Source: an uncultured Bacteroides sp.
Lineage (GTDB): Bacteria > Bacteroidota > Bacteroidia > Bacteroidales > Bacteroidaceae
Length of the DNA: 18,699 nucleotides
Assembly (NCBI GenBank): GCA_905197435.1
Contig: CAJJYX010000047.1
Coordinates: 1 to 18,699 of the forward strand
Direction of reading: 5' to 3'
How positions within the stretch are numbered: the first letter of the stretch is position 1; each line of letters begins with the position of its first letter. Positions 6,936-14,754 of the stretch are shown in pieces. The position numbers were made by a program, and so were the translations under genes. A model generated the notes under the pieces. It was not told where the DNA came from, ran no database searches, and saw only the letters and a program-made list of their open reading frames with translations.

Positions 6936-8081
6936 TTAGATTTCTTTTGTTAGTACTTTCCGATAACACTCCATCGTTTCACGCGCCATCTGCTCTTGCG
7001 TGAACCTCCGTGCCCACTTCAGCCCCTCCTCAATCATGGCGGCGCGTACAGAGGGCTCTTGTGTGCGGACTATTGCCGCCACCAACCCCTCCACATCATG
7101 AGGATTCACATACAGCGAATGCTCTCCTCCCGCCTCCTCAAGACAAGAGCCGGTTGCCGCAACCACCGGAATGCCGGATTGCAAAGCCTCAAGGATAGGG
7201 ATGCCAAATCCCTCGTAAACAGACGGATATACAAAAGTCTCGGCACACTGATAGATGGCGGGCAGATCGCTTGAAGGGATGCCATGCAGAAAATGCACCC
7301 TGCCGCGCAGCCCGGCTTTCGCCATAAACTCTTTCAACCGATGGGTATAGGCTGTAGGCCTCCCTACCAGCACAAGATGCAACTCCTCGGGCAGATGCTC
7401 CAAGGCCTGCACGATGGCCAGCGCATTCTTGCGCTCTTCAATGGTGCCCACCGACAGAATATAGCGGTCGGGCAAGAGATAGCGGCGCTTCACCTCGCGG
7501 CGTTTGTCCTCACCTGCCCGGCAGGCATACAGGGGGTTGCACCCTTGATAGATGACGGAAATCTTGTCGGCTGGAATCCCGTAATAATGTATGATATCGC
7601 GCTTGGTACACTCGCTCACGGCAATGATATGGTCTGCATGCTTGCATGCATAGCGGCATTTATAGTTATAAATCAAGCGGTCGACCAACGAAAAGCAATG
7701 CGAAAGCCTCAGAAAAATAAGGTCGTGAATGGTCACCACGCTCTTCACCTCCCGCACTTTGTGAATGGTCAGTGGAAGTTCGTTGCTCAAGCCGTGAAAC
7801 AACTGTATGTTGTCCCGTTTCAACGTTCCGCGTATGCCTCCCACACGCCACAACGAGGCCATTCTTTTCCAGAGCCAACAGGATGGATAGTGTACGGACA
7901 CCGCTCCCCGGCTTTCGGCCACCATCGACGAAAGTTGCTGGTTTTCACGATATACCGGAGCATACAGCCAATACTCGTTTTCCGGAGCAAAGGCTGACAA
8001 TGACTGCACCACATATCGGCTGTAATTGCCCAATCCCGTGAAATTCTGCACAGCCCGTTTTCCGTCGTATCCTATTCTCAT
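6936..8081 (-). CDS. Glycosyltransferase family 4 (GT-B)
   Basis: The protein has 381 residues with a two-domain GT-B layout. The N-terminal domain begins MRIGYDGKRA with a GLGNYSRY glycine loop (16-23). It contains TIHDL (117-121) and the HIIAVSE segment (151-157). The C-terminal donor domain starts near YILSVGTIEERKN (207-219), continues with VLVGRP, and has the E-x7-E motif EGFGIPILE (E290 and E298) that binds the nucleotide sugar, followed by GIPVVAA. The class resembles mannosyltransferase-like GT4 enzymes acting on cell-surface polysaccharides; the donor sugar is not readable. It is the first gene of the four-gene minus-strand operon, so it may build the acceptor sugar that the LicD enzyme later decorates. 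Transcription probably starts at the box at 8102-8109. Confidence 0.88.
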   Translation of the reverse strand: MRIGYDGKRAVQNFTGLGNYSRYVVQSLSAFAPENEYWLYAPVYRENQQLSSMVAESRGAVSVHYPSCWLWKRMASLWRVGGIRGTLKRDNIQLFHGLSNELPLTIHKVREVKSVVTIHDLIFLRLSHCFSLVDRLIYNYKCRYACKHADHIIAVSECTKRDIIHYYGIPADKISVIYQGCNPLYACRAGEDKRREVKRRYLLPDRYILSVGTIEERKNALAIVQALEHLPEELHLVLVGRPTAYTHRLKEFMAKAGLRGRVHFLHGIPSSDLPAIYQCAETFVYPSVYEGFGIPILEALQSGIPVVAATGSCLEEAGGEHSLYVNPHDVEGLVAAIVRTQEPSVRAAMIEEGLKWARRFTQEQMARETMECYRKVLTKEI

Positions 8082-8101
8082 CTCTAAATAAGTTTCAGTT
8101 G

Positions 8102-8109
8102 CAAATGTA
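8102..8109 (-). promoter_or_regulatory. Likely -7 box of the GT4-PLP-LicC-LicD operon
   Basis: On the minus strand TACATTTG fits TAnnTTTG and lies 20 nt before the ATG at 8081. This spacing gives a short leader, common for Bacteroides. No clear -33 TTTG is present at 19-21 nt, so the call is tentative. Confidence 0.42.
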
Positions 8110-8405
8110 CAAGATAATCCCCATATAGCAGCCTATTTGGCTTTTCTTTTTTAACAAAAGCCCTATTTCGCCCATAAAACACGAGATAAAAAAGAATAAT
8201 TACTTGCTATCTGCCACGAAATTCAAGCACGAACGGGGAACGCTCCCACTGTTCAGTCCGTCTTTACCCATTGCTTTATCTTTCAAATGCTCCATCTCTT
8301 TCCTTAAAACCATGCTTGTCCATTGTCGGTCCACATGTGTGAAGAGAAATGTTCGCAAGTGTGAGCCGTTCTGTTTATTCGAGTGAACAATTCAGCTCAC
8401 TAACG

Positions 8406-8424
8406 TGGGCCGATGAAAGGCCCA
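8406..8424. repeat. Small GC-rich hairpin TGGGCC-N7-GGCCCA
   Basis: A 6-bp perfect stem with a 7-nt loop (8412-8418) stands directly before the purine-rich tandem repeats. There is no T-run, so it is not a standard terminator. Confidence 0.45.
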
Positions 8425-8428
8425 AGGC

Positions 8429-8505
8429 CGGGACAGAAGAAAGGAAAGGGCGGAGCAGAAAGATAAAAGGGAGCGGAGCAGAAGAACGAAAGGAGTGAAG
8501 CAGAT
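8429..8505 (+). repeat. Purine-rich imperfect tandem repeat, ~22-23 bp period
   Basis: Four imperfect units begin at 8429, 8451, 8474 and about 8496. Cores are CGGGACAGAA, CGGAGCAGAA, CGGAGCAGAA and TGAAGCAGAT, each followed by a purine run such as AAAGGAAAGGG. Spacing is 22, 23 and 22 bp. Nearly all non-purine bases are the C of each core. It lies about 35 bp before the pdxB promoter boxes. Confidence 0.6.
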
Positions 8506-8539
8506 TGATTCATGCTTCGGATTATTTTCCGGACATTAC

Positions 8540-8571
8540 TTGGCTACTTTGACAAATTAGTCGTATCTTCG
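8540..8571 (+). promoter_or_regulatory. Probable pdxB promoter
   Basis: TTG at 8540-8542, a 21-nt spacer and TATCTTCG (8564-8571) give a near match to TTG-N19-23-TAnnTTTG, one mismatch in the -7 box. The box ends 36 nt before the pdxB ATG. Confidence 0.5.
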
Positions 8572-8606
8572 CACGACGGAAAATCGGCAAAAAGAACAGC
8601 AGCATC

Positions 8607-9650
8607 ATGAAAGTCATTGTTGACAACAAGATACCTTTTATCAAGGAAGCCATCGAAAAGATAGCCGATAGCGTGATTTACGCTCCCGGCAAAGACTTCA
8701 CACCGGAGTTGGTAAGAGATGCCGACGCACTGATTATCCGCACCCGCACCCGCTGCGACCGGAAACTGCTGGAAGGCAGCAAAGTCCGTTTCATAGCCAC
8801 CGCCACCATCGGTTTCGACCATATAGACACGGCGTACTGCCGCGAAGCAGGCATCACCTGGACCAATGCCCCCGGATGCAACTCGGCATCCGTAGCCCAA
8901 TACGTACAATCGGCCTTGCTGCTATTGCAACAACTCAAAGGAATGCAACTGTCCGCACTGACGCTGGGCGTTGTGGGCGTAGGCAATGTGGGCAGCAAGA
9001 TAGTCGAAGTGGGACGGGAACTGGGCATGCACGTCCTGCAGAATGACCCGCCCCGCCAAGACAAGGAAGGGAAGGCCGATTTCAGTTCACTGCAAACACT
9101 TGCAGCAGCATGTGACATCCTCACTTTCCACGTGCCTCTATATAAGGAAGGACCATACAAAACATTCCATCTGGCAGACGGCGCTTTCTTCCGGTCATTG
9201 AAACGCCGCCCCGTCATTATCAACACCTCCCGCGGAGAGGTGGTTGAAACCAATGCTCTGCTGAACGCCTTGGAAAACGGGCTGGTTTCCGACGCCATCA
9301 TTGACGTATGGGAGAACGAGCCCGACATCAATCCCGTCTTATTGGACAAGGCGTTTCTCGGCACTCCACACATAGCCGGCTATTCTGCCGACGGAAAGGC
9401 CAATGCCACCCGTATGTCTCTGGATGCCCTCTGCCGTTTTTTCCACATTCAGGCAGATTACTGTATCGCCCCCCCGCAACCGGAAAATCCCGTTATCAAC
9501 GCCAGCAGTCCGGCAGAAGCCTATCTGCAAATGTATAATCCGAGAAAAGACAGCGAAAAGCTGAAGACACATCCTGAACTTTTTGAAAAACTACGCGGAG
9601 ACTATCCGCTGAGAAGAGAAAAAGAAGCTTATGTCTATATTTCGAAGTAG
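8607..9650 (+). CDS. pdxB: Erythronate-4-phosphate dehydrogenase
   Basis: The protein has 347 residues and the D-2-hydroxyacid dehydrogenase layout. N-terminal MKVIVDNKIPF matches PdxB starts. The NAD-binding Rossmann motif is GVVGVGNVGSKI (121-132). The catalytic set is visible as R209 in NTSRGEVV, E238 in VWENEPDIN and H255 in TPHIAGYS. By family it oxidises 4-phospho-D-erythronate to 2-oxo-3-hydroxy-4-phosphobutanoate in the cytoplasm, the second step of DXP-dependent pyridoxal phosphate synthesis. The C-terminal region (PENPVINASSPAEAYLQMYNP) belongs to the PdxB-specific dimerisation part, slightly shorter than in E. coli. The ATG at 8607 follows a promoter-like box. The gene is followed by a 113-nt gap and is probably monocistronic. 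Confidence 0.93.
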   Translation: MKVIVDNKIPFIKEAIEKIADSVIYAPGKDFTPELVRDADALIIRTRTRCDRKLLEGSKVRFIATATIGFDHIDTAYCREAGITWTNAPGCNSASVAQYVQSALLLLQQLKGMQLSALTLGVVGVGNVGSKIVEVGRELGMHVLQNDPPRQDKEGKADFSSLQTLAAACDILTFHVPLYKEGPYKTFHLADGAFFRSLKRRPVIINTSRGEVVETNALLNALENGLVSDAIIDVWENEPDINPVLLDKAFLGTPHIAGYSADGKANATRMSLDALCRFFHIQADYCIAPPQPENPVINASSPAEAYLQMYNPRKDSEKLKTHPELFEKLRGDYPLRREKEAYVYISK

Positions 9651-9763
9651 CATATACACAGCCCGATAATATATAAAAAGACATTGCAACATAAGCTCCT
9701 CACTCCTTTTTAATATGAATGCCGAATCAGAGGAAACTATAGGCTAAAAGCATCACAATATCA

Positions 9764-11617
9764 ATGCGAAAAATACAGTTCAGGGAATCTCTCAGCGAAG
9801 GATTCATCTTTTATGCAATTTCAACTGCGACGATTGCCATACAGTTTCTGTCTTATCTGATTCACAGCCCCCGGCTTGCCATGATGGACGTAGGGGGATG
9901 GATGTTTTATATAACGGCCGCTTGCTCACATGCTGCTTTGTGGGCGCTCATCCCCTACGTCATATCCTTAATTACAGCCATTACCGTCCGGAACCATAAG
10001 GCTGCCGCCATCACACACGTTGTTCTTGTGTCGCTGCTCAACATACTTGCCTACATAGACGGCAGTGTGTACAGCCTCTACAAGTTCCACATCAACGGTT
10101 TCGTCTTGAATCTCTTGGTTGGAGAGGGCAACAGTGAGATTTTCACATTCAATTTCTGGCTCTATCTGAAGATTGCAGGAGTATTATTGGGGATATTTGC
10201 CGCCAATGCTTTGCTAAGAATGCTTGCAAGCCATTGTTATGCCCGCTTCCGCCGCTGTGGTTTCCGTCCGGTATTTGCCACCCTGATTCTGTTTGCACTG
10301 TTTTCAAACGTTTACCATGCCTATGCCGCCGTGGCGCAAAAGACCTCGGTGATTCGCAGCGCTTCCTGCCTGCCCTATTACTTTCCGCTTACGGCCACCC
10401 GCCTGATGATGAAGTTGGGAGTGGTTTCATCCAAGGACGTCATAAAAATGAACTTCGACAACAAAAAGCAATCCGCAGACCTCAACTATCCGATACACCC
10501 TTTGAAACATGAACCTCATTCCGCCCCCAAGAATATAGTGCTGATAACCATAGATTCATGGAACTACCGTGCCTTCAACCGTGACGTGACACCTTGCATC
10601 AGCCACTTTGCCGACAGTTGCAGCCAATTCACCTCCCATCTGAGCAGCAGCAATGGCACACGTGGAAGTATCTTCGGACTTTTCTTCAGCCTTTCATCCA
10701 TCTACTGGACTGATTTTGAGGTGTCGGGTATACAGCCCCTGCTCATAGAAGAACTATTGAAGCAGAATTATCAGATAGGTATTTATCCCAGTGCCACGAT
10801 TGTCAACCCGCCATTTGCCAAAATACTTTTTTCAAAGGTGCCCGACTTGCGCACCCATACCGAAGGAAAAACCGTTTATGACCGCGACTGCCGTATTACA
10901 GCAGATTATCTGCAAGCACTTGATACGCTGGGCAGCGGTACAAAACCTTTCTTTTCCTTTCTCTTCTATGATTTGGCACACGGATATGAAGTGCCGAAGG
11001 ACAAGCTTTATCGTTTCCAACCGTCCTGGGAGTTCGCCGACTATATGAAACTGAATAACGACATAGACCCTACTCCTTTCCTGAACCTCTACTACAACTG
11101 TGTAGCGGAAGCCGACTCACTGGTGGGATGCGTCCTCCACAAACTTGAGGAAAAGAAACTGCTGGACAATACCCTGGTCATCATTACCGGTGACCACGGA
11201 CAGGAATTCAACGAAAACCATAAAAACTATTGGGGCCACGGCAGCAACTATTCGCCTGTGCAAACCCATATTCCCTTCCTGCTATATGAGCCGGGAGAGG
11301 AGCCACGCACCTATCACCATCGCACCACGCATTATGATTTTGTACCCACCATGATGAATAAAGTATTGGGGGTGACCAACCCGCCTTCCGACTACAGCAT
11401 GGGGCATCTACTGACCGATACTTGTTCGCGGGATTGGCATATCGTGGGAGACAACCTCAATTATGCCTTTATCGTAGAAAATCATACTATTCTGGAAAAA
11501 CACCCTTCCGGATATATAGAGATCAGCGACAGTGCATTGAATCCCCTGGAAAACTACAAGATAGACAACCGTAAACTGAATGAGACCATCCTCTCTCTTA
11601 ACCGATTCTATAAATAA
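9764..11617 (+). CDS. YejM/PbgA-like inner-membrane sulfatase-fold protein
   Basis: The protein has 617 residues. About five transmembrane segments lie in the first 190 residues (roughly 15-34, 46-74, 80-99, 130-152, 168-190), as in the DUF3413 region of YejM. A linker leads to a periplasmic sulfatase/alkaline-phosphatase-fold domain: VLITIDSW (259-266, metal ligand D264), SSSNGTRGSIFGLFF (294-308) corresponding to the YejM segment with candidate nucleophile T299, GDHGQEFNE (476-484, D477/H478) and WGHGSNY (490-496). The IFGLF stretch and overall order favour YejM over EptA or LtaS. In enteric bacteria YejM/PbgA binds lipid A and controls LPS synthesis. A role in lipid A homeostasis here is inference, though the LOS genes to the left agree. 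The stop codon region overlaps purN by 10 nt on the opposite strand. Confidence 0.82.
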   Translation: MRKIQFRESLSEGFIFYAISTATIAIQFLSYLIHSPRLAMMDVGGWMFYITAACSHAALWALIPYVISLITAITVRNHKAAAITHVVLVSLLNILAYIDGSVYSLYKFHINGFVLNLLVGEGNSEIFTFNFWLYLKIAGVLLGIFAANALLRMLASHCYARFRRCGFRPVFATLILFALFSNVYHAYAAVAQKTSVIRSASCLPYYFPLTATRLMMKLGVVSSKDVIKMNFDNKKQSADLNYPIHPLKHEPHSAPKNIVLITIDSWNYRAFNRDVTPCISHFADSCSQFTSHLSSSNGTRGSIFGLFFSLSSIYWTDFEVSGIQPLLIEELLKQNYQIGIYPSATIVNPPFAKILFSKVPDLRTHTEGKTVYDRDCRITADYLQALDTLGSGTKPFFSFLFYDLAHGYEVPKDKLYRFQPSWEFADYMKLNNDIDPTPFLNLYYNCVAEADSLVGCVLHKLEEKKLLDNTLVIITGDHGQEFNENHKNYWGHGSNYSPVQTHIPFLLYEPGEEPRTYHHRTTHYDFVPTMMNKVLGVTNPPSDYSMGHLLTDTCSRDWHIVGDNLNYAFIVENHTILEKHPSGYIEISDSALNPLENYKIDNRKLNETILSLNRFYK

Positions 11618-12195
11618 CTGGGAGAGAGGTCTTCCACCAACTCCTCTATCACCTTCGGATAGTATTCATACTCCAGCCGGTGGATGCGTTGCGCCAGCTC
11701 CTCCGGCGTATCGCCCGGAAGTACGGGGCATTTCTGCTGACAGATAATGCCGCCTTCATCATAATGCTCATTCGTATAATGAATGGTAATGCCGCTTTCC
11801 TTTTCACCGGAAGCAATCACCGCCTCGTGCACACGGTCGCCGTACATCCCCTTTCCACCGAACTTAGGTAACAATGAAGGATGTATATTTATCATTTTAT
11901 TGGGATAAGCATGCAAAACAGCATCCGGCACACGTGCCAGGAATCCTGCCAATACCACAAAATCAATATCATACTCGCGAAGTGTCGACAAAACAGATTC
12001 TCCACTTTCCCAATCGCTCTTGGCAAACCAGGCACAGGGTACTCCCAACCTCTTTGCACGCTCTAAAACGAACGCATTCTGCCGGTTAGTCAAAACCAAA
12101 GCCACACGCGCCGAACCTTTTTCCCTGAAATAACGGATGATATTCTCGGCATTTGTACCACTTCCCGATGCAAAAACTGCGATATTTTTTCCCAT
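11608..12195 (-). CDS. purN: Phosphoribosylglycinamide formyltransferase (GAR transformylase 1)
   Basis: The protein has 195 residues from the ATG at 12195; a longer frame to 12246 adds residues before the conserved MGKNIAVFASGSGTNAENI start and is not favoured. The phosphate loop SGSGTN (10-15), the catalytic triad N103 and H105 in NIHPSLLPKF, and D146 in HYDEGGI are all present. By family it transfers the formyl group of 10-formyl-tetrahydrofolate to GAR in de novo purine synthesis in the cytoplasm. It is divergent from acpP with a 149-nt gap, and convergent with the YejM-like gene, sharing 10 nt at the 3' ends. Confidence 0.95.
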   Translation of the reverse strand: MGKNIAVFASGSGTNAENIIRYFREKGSARVALVLTNRQNAFVLERAKRLGVPCAWFAKSDWESGESVLSTLREYDIDFVVLAGFLARVPDAVLHAYPNKMINIHPSLLPKFGGKGMYGDRVHEAVIASGEKESGITIHYTNEHYDEGGIICQQKCPVLPGDTPEELAQRIHRLEYEYYPKVIEELVEDLSPSYL

Positions 12196-12262
12196 AATCC
12201 CTCCAATCACTGCACAAAACCGTGAAAAATGTGCAAAAAGGTACATTTAATTCATCAAATAC

Positions 12263-12293
12263 TTGCGAGGAATGATAAATATTCATTCCTTTG
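12263..12293 (+). promoter_or_regulatory. Likely acpP-fabF(-rnc) promoter
   Basis: TTG at 12263-12265, a 20-nt spacer and TTCCTTTG (12286-12293), one mismatch from TAnnTTTG, followed by CA. The implied leader before the acpP ATG at 12345 is about 40-45 nt and AT-rich, consistent with strong expression of acyl carrier protein. Confidence 0.5.
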
Positions 12294-12298
12294 CACCG

Positions 12299-12306
12299 CA
12301 AATTTA
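12299..12306 (-). promoter_or_regulatory. Possible purN -7 box
   Basis: TAAATTTG on the minus strand fits TAnnTTTG. There is no clear -33 box, and the start codon is about 100 nt away, so this is weak. It lies within the region that would be the acpP transcription start. Confidence 0.28.
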
Positions 12307-12344
12307 AAGAAATAAAACTAATTATTAATTAAAAACTTAAAGTT

Positions 12345-12581
12345 ATGTCTGAAATTGCATCAAGAGTGAAAGCGATTATCGTCGATAAATTGGGCGTAGA
12401 AGAATCAGAAGTTACTAACGAAGCTAGCTTCACTAACGACCTGGGAGCTGATTCTCTTGACACTGTAGAACTTATCATGGAATTCGAAAAAGAATTCGGT
12501 ATCTCTATCCCCGACGACCAGGCTGAAAAGATTGGTACTGTAGGTGATGCTGTATCTTACATCGAAGAACACGCTAAGTAA
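12345..12581 (+). CDS. acpP: Acyl carrier protein
   Basis: The protein has 78 residues, normal ACP size, highly acidic, with the four-helix ACP pattern. The phosphopantetheine attachment serine is S37 in [11 protein letters not shown]. It carries growing acyl chains in type II fatty acid synthesis in the cytoplasm and also donates acyl groups for lipid A. It is followed after 21 nt by fabF, the usual arrangement, and likely shares its mRNA. Codons look optimised for high expression (for example many GAA, GAC, CTG). Confidence 0.98.
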   Translation: MSEIASRVKAIIVDKLGVEESEVTNEASFTNDLGADSLDTVELIMEFEKEFGISIPDDQAEKIGTVGDAVSYIEEHAK

Positions 12582-12602
12582 TCTTATCCATTCGTTTATA
12601 AC

Positions 12603-13868
12603 ATGGAATTAAAAAGAGTTGTAGTAACAGGTCTTGGCGCCATTACTCCCATTGGCAACAGCGTTCCCGAATTCTGGGAAAACCTTGTGAATGGGGTTAG
12701 TGGAGCAGGGCCTATTACTCATTTCGATGTATCACTTTTCAAGACCCAGTTCGCATGCGAAGTAAAAGGCTTCGATGCTACCAAATATATGGACCGCAAA
12801 GAGGCCCGCAAGATGGATTTGTATACACAATATGCCATTGCTGTAGCCAAAGAAGCGGTAGGTGACTCTGGGCTTGACGTCGAAAATGAGGATTTAAACA
12901 GAATCGGTGTCATCTTCGGCGCCGGTATCGGTGGTATCCGTACATTCGAAGAAGAAGCAGGCAACTATGCCTTGAACGGTAAAGAAATGGGTCCTAAGTT
13001 CAATCCGTTCTTCATCCCCAAGATGATTTCGGACATTGCTGCCGGGCAAATTTCCATCTTGTACGGTTTCCATGGTCCCAACTACGCAACTTGCTCTGCA
13101 TGTGCCACTTCCACAAATGCCATAGCCGATGCATTCAACCTTATCCGCTTGGGTAAGGCCAATGCTATCGTAACCGGTGGTTCGGAAGCTGCCATCGCCG
13201 CTTGCGGTGTAGGCGGTTTCAATGCCATGCATGCATTGTCAACCCGCAACGATTCTCCCGAAACTGCATCCCGCCCGTTCAGCGCAAGCCGTGACGGATT
13301 CATCATGGGTGAAGGTGGCGGCTGCCTTGTTCTGGAAGAGCTGGAGCACGCCAAGGCACGCGGTGCCAAAATCTATGCGGAAGTTGCCGGCGTAGGAATG
13401 TCTGCCGACGCTTATCACCTGACAGCCTCTCACCCGGAAGGTTTGGGAGCCAAGTTGGTGATGCAGAATGCGTTGGAAGATGCAGAAATGAAGCCCGAAG
13501 AAGTAGATTATATCAATGTTCACGGTACATCTACTCCCGTAGGTGATATCTCGGAAGCCAAAGCAATCAAGGAGGTATTCGGCCAGCATGCCTATGAACT
13601 GAATATCAGTTCTACCAAGTCCATGACCGGACACTTGCTGGGTGCTGCCGGTGCGGTAGAAGCCATTGCAAGCATCCTTGCCATCAAGAACGGCATTGTT
13701 CCTCCGACTATCAACCATGAAGAGGGCGATAACGACGAGAACATCGACTATGACCTGAACTTTACGTTCAACAAAGCGCAGAAGCGCGAAGTGAACGTAG
13801 CTTTGTCCAACACTTTTGGATTCGGCGGTCATAATGCGTGTGTCATTTTCAAGAAATACGCAGAATAA
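12603..13868 (+). CDS. fabF: 3-oxoacyl-[acyl-carrier-protein] synthase II
   Basis: The protein has 421 residues, close to the family length. The thiolase-fold condensing enzyme triad is Cys-His-His: C167 in TCSACATSTNAI, H307 in NVHGTSTPVGD and H344 in KSMTGHLLGAAGA, with K339 just before. The N terminus RVVVTGLGAITPIG and the C terminus SNTFGFGGHNACVIF are standard KAS II. It condenses malonyl-ACP with acyl-ACP in chain elongation. It sits between acpP and rnc with a 21-nt gap before and a 7-nt gap after, so the three genes are probably co-transcribed. Confidence 0.97.
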   Translation: MELKRVVVTGLGAITPIGNSVPEFWENLVNGVSGAGPITHFDVSLFKTQFACEVKGFDATKYMDRKEARKMDLYTQYAIAVAKEAVGDSGLDVENEDLNRIGVIFGAGIGGIRTFEEEAGNYALNGKEMGPKFNPFFIPKMISDIAAGQISILYGFHGPNYATCSACATSTNAIADAFNLIRLGKANAIVTGGSEAAIAACGVGGFNAMHALSTRNDSPETASRPFSASRDGFIMGEGGGCLVLEELEHAKARGAKIYAEVAGVGMSADAYHLTASHPEGLGAKLVMQNALEDAEMKPEEVDYINVHGTSTPVGDISEAKAIKEVFGQHAYELNISSTKSMTGHLLGAAGAVEAIASILAIKNGIVPPTINHEEGDNDENIDYDLNFTFNKAQKREVNVALSNTFGFGGHNACVIFKKYAE

Positions 13869-13875
13869 TAAGGTC

Positions 13876-14754
13876 GTGTTACGTAACCAAATAGACAAAA
13901 TAAGGCTCTTGTTCCGCAAGGATAGAGAGTCTTATTTTTGTTTTTACAGGATTCTCGGTTTCTTTCCACGTGACATCAAGATTTACCAGCAGGCCTTGCT
14001 GCATAAGTCCATCTCTCTGCGTTCCGAGAAAGGACGCCCCATCAATAACGAACGGCTTGAATTTTTGGGTGATGCCATCCTCGACGCCATCGTAGGAGAC
14101 ATTGTATACCGCCATTTTGAAGGACGCCGCGAAGGTTTCCTCACCAACACCCGTTCCAAGATTGTACAGCGCGAAACGCTCAACAAACTGGCCGTAGAAA
14201 TAGGATTGGACAAACTGGTAAAATACTCCACCCGTTCCTCCTCCCACAACAGCTACATGTACGGCAACGCATTCGAAGCCTTTATCGGTGCCATCTACTT
14301 GGACCAAGGTTACAACCGCTGCAAGCAGTTCATGGAAGAGAAGATTTTCAAGAACCATATCGACCTCGACAAGATGTCGCGCAAAGAGGTCAACTTCAAG
14401 TCGAAACTTATCGAATGGAGCCAAAAGAACAAGATGGAGGTATCCTTTGAGCTTATAGAGCAGTTTCTCGACGAAGACTACAATCCGATGTTCCACACCG
14501 AAATCCGCATCGAAGGGATATCGGCAGGTACCGGTACAGGCTATTCCAAGAAAGAGTCACAACAGAATGCCGCACAAATGGCATTGAAGAAAATTAAGGA
14601 TGCTGCTTTCAAGGAAGAAATCCAAGCCGCCAAAGAGCAGAGCCACGCAACAGAAACCGCCACAGAAGATAATCCCGTGACAGAAGCTATTGAGGAACTC
14701 TCACAAGAAAAATCACCCGAAACAGATTCCCATCCTGCGGCCCTGGACAACTAA
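13876..14754 (+). CDS. rnc: Ribonuclease III
   Basis: The protein has 292 residues from a GTG start at 13876, 7 nt after fabF; an in-frame ATG at 13816 lies inside fabF and adds a non-conserved stretch. The catalytic domain signature is NNERLEFLGDAILD (57-70) and the second acidic motif is GNAFEAFIGAIYLD (130-143) with E134. The position matching the E. coli metal-ligand aspartate D114 appears to be N131. A double-stranded-RNA-binding domain follows (about 174-242: FKSKLIEW to NAAQMALKKIK). An acidic tail of about 50 residues, rich in E, A and T, extends beyond the E. coli length. It cleaves dsRNA in rRNA and mRNA processing. The last 42 nt overlap the pfkA 3' end on the other strand. Confidence 0.93.
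   Translation: MLRNQIDKIRLLFRKDRESYFCFYRILGFFPRDIKIYQQALLHKSISLRSEKGRPINNERLEFLGDAILDAIVGDIVYRHFEGRREGFLTNTRSKIVQRETLNKLAVEIGLDKLVKYSTRSSSHNSYMYGNAFEAFIGAIYLDQGYNRCKQFMEEKIFKNHIDLDKMSRKEVNFKSKLIEWSQKNKMEVSFELIEQFLDEDYNPMFHTEIRIEGISAGTGTGYSKKESQQNAAQMALKKIKDAAFKEEIQAAKEQSHATETATEDNPVTEAIEELSQEKSPETDSHPAALDN

Larger units (their letters stand above)
8110..8539. other. Intergenic region before pdxB, no convincing gene
   Basis: This is divergent spacer between the GT4 operon and pdxB. A 60-codon plus-strand frame at 8204-8386 has no recognisable motif, start signal or conserved look and is not accepted. The stretch contains nested short inverted repeats (GTGAGC at 8361-8366 against 8395-8400, with GTTC/GAAC inside), a small GC-rich hairpin at 8406-8424 and the purine-rich tandem repeats at 8429-8505. 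No tRNA-like fold or mobile-element end was seen. Confidence 0.6.

Noticed and set aside
7284..7997. 237-codon open frame on the plus strand
   Set aside because: It is antisense to the well-supported GT4 gene, with no recognisable domain.
8204..8386. 60-codon frame in the spacer before pdxB
   Set aside because: No start signal, composition or motif supports it; open frames of this size are expected by chance.
13816..13875. In-frame ATG extension of rnc into fabF
   Set aside because: It overlaps the end of fabF; the conserved protein starts at the GTG 7 nt after the fabF stop.
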